Assembly: GCA_030525245.1 (NCBI GenBank)
Contig: JAUNFB010000001.1
Span: 38,651 to 94,773 of the forward strand
Direction: 5' to 3'
Origin: Erysipelotrichia bacterium
GTDB lineage: Bacteria > Bacillota_I > Bacilli_A > Erysipelotrichales > Erysipelotrichaceae
DNA length: 56,123 nucleotides
This document shows, piece after piece, positions 8,658 to 18,692 of this stretch. Made by a program: the position numbers and the translations under genes. The notes beneath the pieces are model-generated. The model was not told the origin of the DNA and did not search any database. It was given only the letters and a program-made list of their open reading frames with translations. Every line of letters begins with the position of its first letter. Position 1 is the first letter of the stretch.

Positions 8658-9146
8658 ATGGAACTTAATGTATATAATCGCAGTCGAAGAAAAGGATATA
8701 GTAATTATAAAAAAATATTCGGTATTATTATGCGAAAAACAATTGCAGTATTGAATTTAAACGATAATATATCTGTCAGTGTTATATTTGTCTCAGACAA
8801 GAAAATAAAAGAAATAAATCGTGATTATCGAAATATTGATCGTCCGACCGATGTTATATCATTTGCGTTGGCAGATAATAAAACCGAAAATGATTATTTT
8901 GCGGAAGAATTAGGCGATATATTTATCAATGTCGATGCAGCAATTAGGCAGGCTAAAGAATATGAGCACAGTGAAAAAAGAGAAATTTGCTTTTTGTTTA
9001 CGCACGGATTACTTCATTTAAATGGTTTTGACCATCAAACAGCTGAAGAAGAAAAGAAAATGATTAAGTATCAAAAAGAAATACTCGATGATATAGTAAG
9101 TGAAAATGATAAAGGAGAAGATTATGGATCAACAACAACTAATTGA
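8658..9146 (+). CDS. ybeY: Endoribonuclease YbeY
   Basis: A single-strand-specific, zinc-dependent endoribonuclease for 16S rRNA 3'-end maturation and ribosome quality control. The metal motif HGLLHLNGFDH carries the three His ligands, and RPTDVISFAL and ELGDIFIN are family signatures. 162 residues from the ATG at 8658, which follows AAGGAGAAGA; an upstream in-frame start inside phoH lacks an RBS. Its 3' end overlaps cdd by 23 bases, so the two are translationally coupled. Confidence 0.94.
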   Translation: MELNVYNRSRRKGYSNYKKIFGIIMRKTIAVLNLNDNISVSVIFVSDKKIKEINRDYRNIDRPTDVISFALADNKTENDYFAEELGDIFINVDAAIRQAKEYEHSEKREICFLFTHGLLHLNGFDHQTAEEEKKMIKYQKEILDDIVSENDKGEDYGSTTTN

Positions 9147-9522
9147 ATTGGCATTTACAGCTGCCGATAATGCTTATGCGCCTTATTCGAATTATAAGGT
9201 GGGTGCTTGCGTTCTTTGTAAAGATGGGAACCATTTTTTAGGAGCAAATATCGAAAATGCTTCTTTTGGAGCAACAAATTGTGCGGAAAGAAGTGCGATT
9301 TTTACTGCGTATTCTTATGGATATCGTAAAGAGGACATCGAAGCATTATGCATTGTAAGTTACGGAAAAAAACTGGCAGCACCATGCGGTATTTGTCGAC
9401 AAGTATTATGCGAATTGCTCGATCATAAGACTCCAATCATTTTGAGCAATAAAGAAAATACTTTAGTTACAAATATTGATGAATTGTTACCGATGCAATT
9501 TACTGATGAGGATTTAGGTTAA
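9124..9522 (+). CDS. cdd: Cytidine deaminase
   Basis: A homotetrameric zinc enzyme that deaminates cytidine and deoxycytidine to uridines in pyrimidine salvage. It has the small-type active site: CAERSAI (Cys ligand and catalytic Glu) and APCGICRQVLCE (two Cys ligands), with the substrate motif YAPYSNYKVGA near the N-terminus. 132 residues, normal for the tetrameric form. The ATG at 9124 has AAAGGAG upstream and lies inside the end of ybeY. The stop overlaps the era start (TAATG). Confidence 0.95.
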   Translation: MDQQQLIELAFTAADNAYAPYSNYKVGACVLCKDGNHFLGANIENASFGATNCAERSAIFTAYSYGYRKEDIEALCIVSYGKKLAAPCGICRQVLCELLDHKTPIILSNKENTLVTNIDELLPMQFTDEDLG

Positions 9523-10421
9523 TGAGTGTATTTAAAAGTGGTTTTGTCGCTTTGATCGGAAAACCTAATGTCGGTAAAAGCACATTATTGAACAGTATTT
9601 TGTCGCGTAAAGTAGCAATAACAACCAGTAAGCCTCAAACAACACGAGACAATATTCGCGGTATTTTAACAACCGATGATATGCAAATCATCTTTATTGA
9701 CACACCGGGTATTCATAAAGCAAAAGCAAAGCTTAATGAAATGATGGTTCGTCATGCCTATGAAAGCGTGCAAGATGCCGATATTATTCTTTTTTTAATA
9801 GATGCTACCAAGGGTTTCGATAAGGCCGACGAAATAATTGCTGATTATCTGAAAAAAGTAAACAAACCTAAATTTTTGATCATAAATAAAATCGATAAAT
9901 TGAATAAATCGGAATTGTTGAATTTGTTGATGTCAGTTCAACAGGAACAATTTGCAGAAATAATTCCATTAAGTGGTTTACGCAAAAAAAATATTGATGA
10001 ACTTATTAATACATTAAAACAATATTTGAAAGACGATTTACAGTATTATCCCGGTGATATGATTTCTGATTATCCGGAAAACTTTATGATTGCAGAAATA
10101 ATTCGCGAAAAATTAATGATTAACACTTCCGAAGAAATTCCACACTCTGTTGCTGTCAGTATTGATAAGATTGAAAAGAAAAAAAATAAGATTTATATCC
10201 AAGCGACAATTGTTTGTGAAAGGGATTCTCAAAAAAGAATTATTATTGGAGAAAAAGGTCAGATGATCAAAAAAATAGGTACATTTGCGCGCTTGGAATT
10301 GGAAGAAAGATTTAACTGTCCGGTTTTTTTGGAAACATTTGTTATTGTAGAAGAGAATTGGCGAAATAAACGCTATCAGTTGCAACAATTCGGTTATTGG
10401 AATAAAGACGAAAATGAATGA
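9522..10421 (+). CDS. era: GTPase Era
   Basis: A GTPase that binds the 3' end of 16S rRNA and assists 30S assembly. G1 is GKPNVGKST (about 13-21), G2 includes PQTTRDNIRG, G3 is DTPGIH, and G4 is NKID. The C-terminal KH domain (about 205-290) holds GEKGQMIKKIG. The 299 residues are standard. It overlaps cdd by one base and recO by eight, in the conserved cdd-era-recO order. Confidence 0.96.
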   Translation: MSVFKSGFVALIGKPNVGKSTLLNSILSRKVAITTSKPQTTRDNIRGILTTDDMQIIFIDTPGIHKAKAKLNEMMVRHAYESVQDADIILFLIDATKGFDKADEIIADYLKKVNKPKFLIINKIDKLNKSELLNLLMSVQQEQFAEIIPLSGLRKKNIDELINTLKQYLKDDLQYYPGDMISDYPENFMIAEIIREKLMINTSEEIPHSVAVSIDKIEKKKNKIYIQATIVCERDSQKRIIIGEKGQMIKKIGTFARLELEERFNCPVFLETFVIVEENWRNKRYQLQQFGYWNKDENE

Positions 10422-11136
10422 ACAGATTAATGCAATCGTAATTAAAGAAAATGATTATAAAGAAAATGATGCAATTATAACAATAATATCCGAACAATAT
10501 GGTAAGATGAGCCTATATGTTAAGGGTTATAAAAAAATAAACGGGAAAAACATTTATGCAACGCAACCATTGAATTACAGTACTTTTATGTTGGATTATA
10601 ATCCTCACAAGGGTATCCAATTGCTAAAAAGTGCGGTTTTAATAAATGAATTCGCTAGTATTAAAAATGACTATGAAAAAATTATGATCGCTTCACTTAT
10701 ATGTGAACTGATCGATAAAGCATATCAAGATGATCTATTCTCTTTGTTATTAAAAACATTGGAGAATTTAGATAAGTCAGATCAAGCTTATTTAGTGTTG
10801 AATGTTTTTTTAGTGGAAATGTTAAAAATATTAGGAATTTCACCATATGTTGATGGTTGTGTTTTGTGCGGCAGAACCGATGATATTGAGACTATTTCAC
10901 TAGAAGATGGTGGATTTTTATGTCATAAATGTAATCAAGGACAAAATGCAACTTTGTCAGTGTCTATGCTTAAAAAATTTCGTTACATTAACAAAGCTAA
11001 TATTAATATAATAGATAAGTTAACAAATCTGCAATTAAATGATTTTGCCTTAACGGATATATTGATGAATGTTTTAGTAATATATTCAGGAATACAAATA
11101 AACAGTTATAAAAGCATAACAAATTTGCACAGTTAG
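10414..11136 (+). CDS. recO: DNA repair protein RecO
   Basis: A mediator of the RecFOR pathway; it anneals single strands and helps load RecA onto SSB-coated gaps. It has an N-terminal OB-fold (about 1-80, VIKENDYKENDAIITI), a helical body, and a zinc-binding site formed by CVLCGRTDD and FLCHKC (about 147-175). The 240 residues are typical. Its ATG overlaps the end of era by eight bases, so translation is coupled. A 56-base gap separates it from glyS. Confidence 0.9.
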   Translation: MNEQINAIVIKENDYKENDAIITIISEQYGKMSLYVKGYKKINGKNIYATQPLNYSTFMLDYNPHKGIQLLKSAVLINEFASIKNDYEKIMIASLICELIDKAYQDDLFSLLLKTLENLDKSDQAYLVLNVFLVEMLKILGISPYVDGCVLCGRTDDIETISLEDGGFLCHKCNQGQNATLSVSMLKKFRYINKANINIIDKLTNLQLNDFALTDILMNVLVIYSGIQINSYKSITNLHS

Positions 11137-11192
11137 TTTACTTTTTTATAAAACGGAAGTATTTATTTATATGAGAGAAAAGAGGAGCGAGT

Positions 11193-12581
11193 ATGGGAAA
11201 ATATACTTTTGATCAGATTGTAAATCATTTGAGAACATCGGGCTTTGTATTTCAAGGATCAGAAATATACGGTGGATTATCAAATACATGGGACTATGGT
11301 CCGTTGGGAGTTAATTTGAAAAAAAACATTAAATTAGCATGGTGGAAAAAGTTTATTCAGGAAGATCCGAATAATGTCGGCATTCAAAGTGCTATTTTGA
11401 TGAATCCGGAAGTATGGGTTGCGACCGGTCACGTTAAAAATTTCAGCGATCCGTTAATTGATTGCAAAAAGTGTAAGACAAGATATCGTGCCGATCAGTT
11501 GATTGAGCAATGTGCAACTGAACCGGTAAATGTAGAAGCCATGAAAAATGAGGACATGATTAACTATATTCATGAACATAAGATTGCTTGTCCTAATTGC
11601 GGATCTACAGATTTTACCGATATCAGACAATTTAATTTAATGTTCAAAACATTCCAAGGAGTTGTTGAAGACAATAAAAGTACGATTTATTTACGTCCGG
11701 AAACTGCTCAGGGCATGTTCGTAAATTTCAAAAATGTTCAGAGAACTATGCGTAAAAAATTACCGTTTGGTATCGGTCAGGTAGGAAAGTCATTCCGTAA
11801 CGAAATTACACCGGGCAACTTTATTTTCAGAACGAGAGAATTCGAACAGATGGAAATGGAATTTTTCTGCAGTCCCGGTGAAGACGATAAATGGTATCCT
11901 TATTGGAAGCAATTCTGTCATGATTGGTTGACAACATTAGGCCTTAGAAAAGAAAATATGCGTATGCGTGATCATACCAAAGAGGAATTAGCTTTCTATT
12001 CTAAGGGAACATGTGATATTGAATATTTATTTCCATTCGGCTGGGGAGAAGTTTGGGGTATTGCCGATCGTACAGATTATGATTTAAAACGTCATATGGA
12101 ACACTCAAAAGAGGATTTGTCATATTTGGATCCTTATACCAATGAAAGATATGTTCCTTACTGTGTTGAACCCGCAGTCGGTGTAGAAAGATTGTTTTTA
12201 GCATTTGTTTGTGACAGTTATGATGTTGAGCAATTATCTAATGAACCAGGAAAAGAAGACAGTCGTGTTGTTATGCATTTTCATCCGGCACTTGCACCTA
12301 TTAAGGCAGCTGTTTTGCCTTTGAGCAAGAAATTGGCACCTTTGGCTACAGAAATATATCTCAAATTAGCCAAATCTTTTGATGTTCAATATGATGAAGC
12401 CGGATCTATCGGTAAACGTTATAGAAGACAGGATTCTATCGGTACTCCAGTATGTATTACTGTTGACTTTGACAGCGAAACAAATAAGACAGTAACAATT
12501 CGTGATCGTGATACAATGAAACAGGAAACGATTAAAATTGACGAATTGGATGAATATTTGAATAATTTGGTAAGATTTTAA
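11193..12581 (+). CDS. glyS: Glycyl-tRNA synthetase, dimeric type
   Basis: A class II synthetase charging tRNA-Gly. It is the single-chain alpha2 enzyme (462 residues), not the alpha2beta2 GlyQ/GlyS form found at this place in B. subtilis. Visible signatures are [20 protein letters not shown] at the N-terminus, the motif 2 region [20 protein letters not shown], cysteines (CKKC and CPNC) for a probable zinc site, and [14 protein letters not shown] as motif 3. GAGGAG precedes the ATG. The upstream gap of 56 bases is too short for a T-box, unlike the other synthetase genes here. Confidence 0.95.
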   Translation: MGKYTFDQIVNHLRTSGFVFQGSEIYGGLSNTWDYGPLGVNLKKNIKLAWWKKFIQEDPNNVGIQSAILMNPEVWVATGHVKNFSDPLIDCKKCKTRYRADQLIEQCATEPVNVEAMKNEDMINYIHEHKIACPNCGSTDFTDIRQFNLMFKTFQGVVEDNKSTIYLRPETAQGMFVNFKNVQRTMRKKLPFGIGQVGKSFRNEITPGNFIFRTREFEQMEMEFFCSPGEDDKWYPYWKQFCHDWLTTLGLRKENMRMRDHTKEELAFYSKGTCDIEYLFPFGWGEVWGIADRTDYDLKRHMEHSKEDLSYLDPYTNERYVPYCVEPAVGVERLFLAFVCDSYDVEQLSNEPGKEDSRVVMHFHPALAPIKAAVLPLSKKLAPLATEIYLKLAKSFDVQYDEAGSIGKRYRRQDSIGTPVCITVDFDSETNKTVTIRDRDTMKQETIKIDELDEYLNNLVRF

Positions 12582-12589
12582 AGAAATTG

Positions 12590-14383
12590 ATGACAAGAAT
12601 TCCAATTGATGTAATAAATGATATAAAAAGAAGGGCAAGAATTGAGGATGTGATCGGCTCATTTATTCCTATTATTAAGCAAGGAGTAAACTATGTTGCT
12701 TATTGCCCATTTCATGATGACCATGATCCGTCTTTACATATATCAGTAGATAAGCAGATATTCAAGTGCTTCTCTTGCCCGGCAGAAAATAAAACAGCCG
12801 GTGATGTTTTCTCGTTTGTAATGAAATATAAAAAAGTTTCATATCCCGAAGCAGTAAAAATTGTTGCGGAGATGATCGGATATAAATATGAATTTGCGAA
12901 CAGTTATGAGGAAAAATTCACCGAGACTGTTTATCATAAGATAATTTCCGACACGGTTATTTTTTGCCAAAATGAATTGAATAGTGCTTCCGGTTTAACA
13001 TATAAAGAATATTTAAATAAGAGAAACTTAAATAAGGAATTATTAAGAAAATACGCCATTGGTTATAATCCTCCAAATGATAAAGTATATTATTTTTTGC
13101 ATAAGAAAGGGTATCAAGATAGCGATTTGATTGAAGCAAATGTTGTAAGGCTCACCGAGAATGGTATCAGAGATACATTTTACGATCGAATAATGATTCC
13201 GATCTTTGATGAAAACAGTCATCCGATAGCATTTACAGCTCGAAGTATTGATAAAAACAATCCGAGTAAATATATCAACAGTGCAGATACGCCTATCTAT
13301 CATAAAAGCGATGTTTTATATAATTTAAACTTTGCTAAGCAGTCAATCAAAGAAAATAAGATAGCTATATTGGCAGAAGGACCGATGGATGTAATTGCTT
13401 TTGATCGAGCGGGGATTAACAATGCGGTATGTTCTTTAGGAACTAATTTAACCGATAAACAACTTTCGTTATTAAAAAAATATACTAAAAGTATTTTGTT
13501 GGCTTTTGATGGTGATGCCGCTGGCCAGGCGGCAATATTAAGAGCCGGTAAAATGGCCGAGAAAATCGGTTTAGAAATAAGGGTAATAAACAATAAGACC
13601 GGTTTGGATCCTGATGAAGTTGTCAATAAATATGGTGCCGGTGAGTTAAAGGCTATGCTTGAGCATTCTTTGACTTGGATTGATTTCATATTGGACTATT
13701 ATAAAAGACAATATGATTTAAATAATTATTCCGCAAAGAAAGAATATGTTGCTAAGGTATGTGCAGAAATAAACAAATGCGATGATGAATTGGACAAAGA
13801 TGTTTATTTGCGAATGTTGTCCGAAATTACCGGATTTTCTTATGATATATTGCGTAGAGAAAAAGTAGGCGCTCCGACAATCGTTAAAGTAAATAATCGC
13901 TTTGAACATGCAGCATCTCAAAGCCTTAATGGTTTGGAAATAGCTCAGAGAACTATATTGAAACAGCTTATGCTTTCTGCTGCTAATGTAGGAGTTTTTC
14001 AGGATGAAATGGTTGAGTTACCGGATGAAAAATATAACCGATATATAACCTTGATAATCAATTCATACTTTCAAAATCCACAGTTTAAAATTTCCTCTTT
14101 AGCACAAGATATGGACGATCAACAATATGGTATGTTATTAGGAATCTTAGCAGATAAATCAATTGTTGATAGTGCCAATGCCGATTTGTTGCGTGATTGT
14201 TGCATTAAATTAAAAATAGCGTCTTTGCAGAAGGAAAAAGAAAAGATAAATCAAGAAATCATCAAATTAAATGATGGACATTTGAAAGCTAAATTGTCAT
14301 TGAATTATATAAATATTCAAAAAGAGATCAAAAAGTTAAAAGAAAAACTGTCTACTGTAACAGGAGGGAAAAATAGTGACTAA
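12590..14383 (+). CDS. dnaG: DNA primase
   Basis: Makes RNA primers for replication and interacts with the DnaB-type helicase. The CHC2 zinc ribbon has Cys39, His42, Cys60 and Cys63 (CPFH and CFSC). The TOPRIM core includes [15 protein letters not shown] and [13 protein letters not shown], holding the acidic metal-binding residues. A C-terminal helical region (about 430-597) is the helicase-binding part. About 597 residues. The ATG at 12590 and a TTG at 12587 are both possible; the RBS is weak (AAAGAAA), so expression may depend on coupling with glyS, which ends eight bases earlier. The 3' end overlaps rpoD. Confidence 0.94.
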   Translation: MTRIPIDVINDIKRRARIEDVIGSFIPIIKQGVNYVAYCPFHDDHDPSLHISVDKQIFKCFSCPAENKTAGDVFSFVMKYKKVSYPEAVKIVAEMIGYKYEFANSYEEKFTETVYHKIISDTVIFCQNELNSASGLTYKEYLNKRNLNKELLRKYAIGYNPPNDKVYYFLHKKGYQDSDLIEANVVRLTENGIRDTFYDRIMIPIFDENSHPIAFTARSIDKNNPSKYINSADTPIYHKSDVLYNLNFAKQSIKENKIAILAEGPMDVIAFDRAGINNAVCSLGTNLTDKQLSLLKKYTKSILLAFDGDAAGQAAILRAGKMAEKIGLEIRVINNKTGLDPDEVVNKYGAGELKAMLEHSLTWIDFILDYYKRQYDLNNYSAKKEYVAKVCAEINKCDDELDKDVYLRMLSEITGFSYDILRREKVGAPTIVKVNNRFEHAASQSLNGLEIAQRTILKQLMLSAANVGVFQDEMVELPDEKYNRYITLIINSYFQNPQFKISSLAQDMDDQQYGMLLGILADKSIVDSANADLLRDCCIKLKIASLQKEKEKINQEIIKLNDGHLKAKLSLNYINIQKEIKKLKEKLSTVTGGKNSD

Positions 14384-15551
14384 CGTAAATTATAAAACTA
14401 TAGATGATATAAAAAAAGACTTGCTGATCAGAAGTCAGGCAGGTGACATCATCACGCAAGATGAAGTTATGAAAGCAATCGATAACTTGAAATTGACTGA
14501 TGAAGAACAAGAGAATTTTATTGAATGGACCAGAGATAACGGAATCATTATGGAAGATGAACTCGACGAAGATGTTATGAAGGATGATGATGATTTGGTT
14601 GATGATGAATTGACAGATGAAGATGTCGATGAGGAACTGAATAATCTCGATTACACTGCCGTTGATGAACAGGAAGAAGAAAAATATAAAGAATATGCGG
14701 ATACGTCGGTTAATAAAAATTATGATAATGTAAAAATTTATTTAAAAAGTATTGGTAAAGTTCCTTTATTAAAATCAGAAGAAGAAAGAGAAATCGCTAA
14801 AAGAGTTCAAGAAGGTGATGAAGCCGCAAAAGAAGAATTAATTGTAGCCAATTTGCGTTTGGTAGTAGCCATTGCGAAGAAGTATGTCGGAAGAGGACTA
14901 CTATTTTTAGATTTAATTCAAGAAGGAAATTTAGGCTTAGTTAAAGCCGTAGAAAAATTCGATTATACAAAAGGGTTCAAATTTTCAACTTATGCTACTT
15001 GGTGGATCCGACAGGCGATAACCAGAGCGATTGCCGATCAAGCCAGAACGATCAGAATACCTGTACATATGGTAGAAACAATTAATAAATTAACCAGGGT
15101 TCAAAGACAATTGGTGCAGGAGTTGGGCAGAGAACCGACAGCTGAAGAAATTTCTGAAAAATTAGGCAATATATCACCGGAAAAAGTCAGAGAGATTCAA
15201 AAGATCGCTTTAGATCCGGTATCTTTAGAAACACCGATTGGTGAAGAAGATGATTCTCATTTAGGTGATTTTATTGAAGATAAACATGCAATTTCTCCTG
15301 ATGAATATGCCAGCAAGGAATTATTAAAGGATGAAATCGACAATGTATTGGCAACTTTGACTGAAAGAGAGAGAAAAGTACTGCAATTGCGCTTCGGACT
15401 TATTGATGGAAGACAAAGGACTTTGGAAGAAGTAGGCAAAGAATTTAATGTTACCAGAGAAAGAATCAGACAAATTGAAGCTAAGGCTTTGAGAAAATTA
15501 AAACATCCGACCAAAAGTAAAAGATTAAAAGATTTTGTAGATAAACTGTAA
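14376..15551 (+). CDS. rpoD: Primary sigma factor RpoD/SigA (GTG start)
   Basis: The housekeeping sigma-70 that directs RNA polymerase to -10/-35 promoters. It has an N-terminal region 1.1-like segment, a very acidic linker (about 65-105), region 1.2/2 from about 120 ([18 protein letters not shown]), the -10 reader [11 protein letters not shown], region 3, and region 4.2 ([15 protein letters not shown]). 391 residues. It starts with GTG at 14376, six bases after AGGAGGG and eight bases inside the end of dnaG, preserving the dnaG-rpoD macromolecular-synthesis pairing. A terminator overlaps its stop codon. Confidence 0.96.
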   Translation: MTNVNYKTIDDIKKDLLIRSQAGDIITQDEVMKAIDNLKLTDEEQENFIEWTRDNGIIMEDELDEDVMKDDDDLVDDELTDEDVDEELNNLDYTAVDEQEEEKYKEYADTSVNKNYDNVKIYLKSIGKVPLLKSEEEREIAKRVQEGDEAAKEELIVANLRLVVAIAKKYVGRGLLFLDLIQEGNLGLVKAVEKFDYTKGFKFSTYATWWIRQAITRAIADQARTIRIPVHMVETINKLTRVQRQLVQELGREPTAEEISEKLGNISPEKVREIQKIALDPVSLETPIGEEDDSHLGDFIEDKHAISPDEYASKELLKDEIDNVLATLTERERKVLQLRFGLIDGRQRTLEEVGKEFNVTRERIRQIEAKALRKLKHPTKSKRLKDFVDKL

Positions 15552-15573
15552 GATTAATTTTTTACAGTTTTTT
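15543..15573 (+). terminator. Terminator overlapping the rpoD stop codon
   Basis: A perfect 9-bp stem (15543-15551 with 15562-15570) with a 10-base loop is followed by T residues. The stem is AT-rich, so efficiency may be moderate. Confidence 0.7.
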
Positions 15574-15581
15574 CTATTCTA

Positions 15582-15600
15582 TGATAGAATATTGTTTATG
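15582..15600 (+). promoter_or_regulatory. Extended -10 promoter of the second sigma gene, predicted leaderless
   Basis: TGATAGAAT at 15582-15590 is an extended -10. The only sensible start codon, ATG at 15598, falls 8 bases after the -10, where transcription should begin. No Shine-Dalgarno sequence is present between them. Confidence 0.55.
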
Positions 15601-16407
15601 AAAAAAAATGTTCAGGTTAAAGAAACGGTAATTGAATCAACTTCGCTTCAAGCTTTATCTTTGTATCGTCGAGATTTATCGACAGTTAATAAATCTGATC
15701 CTTTGATGCAAGCGGAACTTATTAAGCAGGCAAAACAAGGAAACATGGAGGCTGCTGAACAGTTGATATCGGCTCATTTGAAATTGGTATATAAAACAGC
15801 TGCCAAATATAGTAACAATGATGAACAGCTGCTGCTTGATTTAATTCAAGAGGGTAATTTAGGGTTAGTTATTGCGATGCAGAAATTCAATCCGGAAAAA
15901 GGGCGCAGTTTTACCACCTACGCCTTATTTTGGATCGAAAAGTATATTTTTTCGTATTTAAATGCCAATCGCCTAATTCGTATTCCGACACGAACGGTCG
16001 TAGAGATAAAAAAATTAAAAAAAGTTATTACAGATTTACAACAACAATTGAGTCATTATCCGACTATAAGCGAAATTGCTAAAAACAGTTGTTTCAGTCA
16101 AGAACAGATTAAAAAATTAATGAGATATGATTATCAAATCAGCTCATTGGACGAGGATGAAGCATTTCAAAAATTAGCGATAGAAAATGATAAGGATATT
16201 GATAATGATATAGCGGAAATTATCATTCAATTTATTGATAATCTTGAGGATTGTAAAGATAAAAATATATTAAAAATGTATTTGGGTATTGGTTATGATA
16301 AATCATTTACTTTTCAACAAATCGGAGATGAATTGCATATCTCTCGGCAAGCCGTGAGAGCAAGATATATAAAGACAATAAAAAAAATAAAGGAAATTTA
16401 TGATTAA
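15598..16407 (+). CDS. Second sigma-70 family factor, RpoD-like but divergent
   Basis: 269 residues with sigma regions 2, 3 and 4 but no region 1.1 or acidic linker. Region 2 is clear ([18 protein letters not shown] and YALFWIEKYIF), region 3 resembles RpoD (IRIPTRTVVEIKK), and region 4.2 is an HTH (HISRQAVRARYIKTIKKI). Compared with the adjacent rpoD, the -10-reading helix differs: WWIRQAIT in RpoD aligns with FWIEKYIF here. In region 4.2 the conserved RERIRQ becomes RQAVRA. It therefore probably reads a different promoter set, or reads the standard one poorly. I cannot match it to SigB, SigF, SigG, SigH or SigD types. It may be a lineage-specific duplicate of rpoD. Its start has no RBS. It is coupled to trmK by an 8-base overlap. 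Confidence 0.85.
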   Translation: MKKNVQVKETVIESTSLQALSLYRRDLSTVNKSDPLMQAELIKQAKQGNMEAAEQLISAHLKLVYKTAAKYSNNDEQLLLDLIQEGNLGLVIAMQKFNPEKGRSFTTYALFWIEKYIFSYLNANRLIRIPTRTVVEIKKLKKVITDLQQQLSHYPTISEIAKNSCFSQEQIKKLMRYDYQISSLDEDEAFQKLAIENDKDIDNDIAEIIIQFIDNLEDCKDKNILKMYLGIGYDKSFTFQQIGDELHISRQAVRARYIKTIKKIKEIYD

Positions 16408-17053
16408 TAAAAGAATACAAGCAATAGCGGAACTTATTAGAAATGATAGCAGTGTCATCGATATCGGATGTGACCATGGCTATTTAGCTTTACAATTGAG
16501 AAAGCAGGGCAATAATAATTTAATTATTTGTTGTGATGAGAAAAAAGGACCATTGGAAAATGCTAAAAGGAATTTGCAGAGTTTTGATAATATTTTGTTT
16601 TATTGTACAGATGGAGTAAAAGATATTTATCAACAAACGGATGTTGCGGTTATAGCCGGAATGGGGCATAATACGGTTGAACATATTCTACAGCAATCAG
16701 ATAATTACTTCCGTAACTGTAAACAAATAATTATACAAGTAAATCAAACAGTAAGTTCTATGCGTCGGTTTTTAATGGAAAACAATTACCGCATTGTTAA
16801 TGAGAAAATAATTGAGGATTATAAATTCTATGAAATACTTTGTGTTGAAAATGGCAGACAAGAATTAAATGCTGAACAAATTGAATTTGGACCGATTCTT
16901 ATGAAAGAAAAAACCGAAACATTTAGACGTTATTATCAACAAAAAGCCGACTATATAAGAGATATTTTAAAGGATATCGGTGATAATCATCCGGACAGAG
17001 ACATTTTAGAGAAAAAATTGAAGATGATTTCTAAAATATTATTTGCTAAATAA
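16400..17053 (+). CDS. trmK: tRNA (adenine-22-N1) methyltransferase
   Basis: An SAM-dependent Rossmann-fold methyltransferase making m1A22 in tRNA. The SAM motif is VIDIGCDHGYLALQL (about 20-34) and AVIAGMGHNTVEHIL is the family catalytic-region motif. A C-terminal coiled-coil-like region (about 165-217) binds tRNA in the family. 217 residues. Its ATG overlaps the second sigma gene by eight bases; in Bacilli trmK normally follows rpoD, so the extra sigma gene sits inside a conserved junction. It converges on rnhC with a 15-base overlap. Confidence 0.92.
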   Translation: MINKRIQAIAELIRNDSSVIDIGCDHGYLALQLRKQGNNNLIICCDEKKGPLENAKRNLQSFDNILFYCTDGVKDIYQQTDVAVIAGMGHNTVEHILQQSDNYFRNCKQIIIQVNQTVSSMRRFLMENNYRIVNEKIIEDYKFYEILCVENGRQELNAEQIEFGPILMKEKTETFRRYYQQKADYIRDILKDIGDNHPDRDILEKKLKMISKILFAK

Positions 17054-17893
17054 ACGCTGATAATTTTTAAAGTTCATTTTGCATACTTTGTTTAATTCAT
17101 TAATTCCGTATCTTTGCAGGAAAATTTTTCCTATTTCTTCAGTTATAGGTGCTGCACCTTTCGGCAGCTCAATTTTATATTTGTTGCTCATTGCTTCCAT
17201 TTCCTGTAAGAAACAATAGCGAGAAATGATTGAGGCACAAGCCACAGCCGGGTATTGACTTTCAGCTTTTGTTTGGAAAGTCAAATCTTTGATAACTTGC
17301 TTTTGAGATAAAAGGTAGCGGTAATACAAATCTTGACCGCAGAAATCATCTACAACTGCTAAATCCGGTAATTCAACACCCTTGTTGATTAAATTAATAT
17401 AGGCTTGATTATGCAATATTGCTTTGAGGCAGTTTAGATTATACTTGCTTATTAAATAATTATATTTTTCATTAGGTAGTATTAAAACAGAGTATTTAAT
17501 TGTCTTAATAATATGCGGAGTAATTTCTTTAATATATTCATCGGTCAGTTTTTTTGAATCATCTATATGATATTGTTTGATTTCAGAATATGAATTTTGA
17601 TCAAGAAAAGCAGCACAGACACATATCGGACCAAAAAAATCTCCGGTTCCCACTTCATCTGATCCGGCTTGCGGCAGATAAACCTGCTTATTTTCAGTGT
17701 TAAACATTTCGTAGTACGATAAAGCTCTTTTACCTTGGATAACAACTTTATTGTTTGTATAGACTGTTATAGTGACATCTGAGTTTTTGAATAAATACTT
17801 AATGTAAGGATTGTTGCTTGTCGAATAATCCGTAAAATAATCCAATATTTTTTTTAGAGAAGTGTCGTTGGCGGTGAATGTATAAGTTTCCAT
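17039..17893 (-). CDS. rnhC: Ribonuclease HIII
   Basis: Cleaves the RNA strand of RNA-DNA hybrids. It has an N-terminal TBP-like substrate-binding domain (about 1-80) and an RNase H fold with the signature GSDEVGTGDFFGPICV (first Asp-Glu pair), VVDDFCG, and a downstream Glu in AESQYPAVACASIISRY. The GTGD-FGP signature marks HIII rather than HII. About 284 residues from the ATG at 17891-17893. Longer in-frame starts up to 17989 would run into the cvpA promoter and lack homology. Only a distant AAAGG is seen as RBS. It is transcribed against the flanking genes. Confidence 0.92.
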   Translation of the reverse strand: METYTFTANDTSLKKILDYFTDYSTSNNPYIKYLFKNSDVTITVYTNNKVVIQGKRALSYYEMFNTENKQVYLPQAGSDEVGTGDFFGPICVCAAFLDQNSYSEIKQYHIDDSKKLTDEYIKEITPHIIKTIKYSVLILPNEKYNYLISKYNLNCLKAILHNQAYINLINKGVELPDLAVVDDFCGQDLYYRYLLSQKQVIKDLTFQTKAESQYPAVACASIISRYCFLQEMEAMSNKYKIELPKGAAPITEEIGKIFLQRYGINELNKVCKMNFKNYQRLFSK

Positions 17894-17941
17894 AGATTGA
17901 TAATACCTTTTTTTATCGTATTTTTCAATTGATAATCGATG

Positions 17942-17965
17942 TGCTATAATGGAAAAAGTTAGGAG
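17942..17965 (+). promoter_or_regulatory. cvpA-mutS2 promoter (extended -10) and RBS
   Basis: TGCTATAAT at 17942-17950 and AGGAG at 17961-17965. No convincing -35 is seen. The expected leader is about 20 nt. The 83-base gap between rnhC and cvpA must also hold the divergent rnhC promoter. Confidence 0.65.
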
Positions 17966-17976
17966 TGATTTGTAAT

Positions 17977-18690
17977 ATGACTTTACCAAGTAATTCAGTA
18001 ATATTTATTAATATAGCAATCATAATTTTGATTTTAGTTGCGATGATTGTCGGTTATATGAAGGGTTTTTTATGGCAATTGGTCAGAACATTGGGTATTT
18101 TCGGATTGATCTTGTTCAGTTGGATTTTGGCTCCCGGACTATCTAATCTCATTCAGGTTTTTCCGGAAAAATATGCACCTTTCAAGGATACACCACTAAA
18201 TAGCGTTTTCTATGACAAAATTAACACTTTGTGTTGGTTCGTGATAGTTTTAATTGTCGGATTGATTTTATTAGCGATTATCAAGCCAATATTTAAAGTT
18301 ATAACAGAAATACCGGTGCTGAAACAGTTTAATAAAGTTATTGGTGCAATATTGTCTTTGATACCTTCGTTGTTGATAATTGTATTATTTACTTATTTGT
18401 TAAATACGGCAATATTTACTAATGGTAAAGACATTATAAATAATTCGTTATTAAAATATAGTGACAAAGCGGTGGATAAAATTGTTGTATTGTTAAATGA
18501 TTCATTTTCGGAAAATGTGGCAATTCAAAAAATGATTTCTGATCCTCTTTCTTTAAAAGAGCAAGATGTCCAAAGCATTGTTGACTGGTTAAAAAGAAGT
18601 CATATCTCATCGCAAGAGATTTATGATTTCTTAATGAAATATGGTATTGATACCAACCTTTTGAATAAATTAATTAATCCCGGAGAATAA
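17977..18690 (+). CDS. cvpA: CvpA family membrane protein
   Basis: A 237-residue integral membrane protein with about four hydrophobic segments and a family-type N-terminus (ILILVAMIVGYMKGFLWQLVRTLG). The charged C-terminal third is probably cytoplasmic. CvpA proteins are linked to envelope integrity and colicin V production in E. coli; their activity in Firmicutes is not settled. The ATG at 17977 is preferred, with AGGAG eleven bases upstream; an in-frame GTG at 17965 overlaps the RBS. It is two bases upstream of mutS2, the order known in Bacilli. Confidence 0.82.
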   Translation: MTLPSNSVIFINIAIIILILVAMIVGYMKGFLWQLVRTLGIFGLILFSWILAPGLSNLIQVFPEKYAPFKDTPLNSVFYDKINTLCWFVIVLIVGLILLAIIKPIFKVITEIPVLKQFNKVIGAILSLIPSLLIIVLFTYLLNTAIFTNGKDIINNSLLKYSDKAVDKIVVLLNDSFSENVAIQKMISDPLSLKEQDVQSIVDWLKRSHISSQEIYDFLMKYGIDTNLLNKLINPGE

Positions 18691-18692
18691 AT

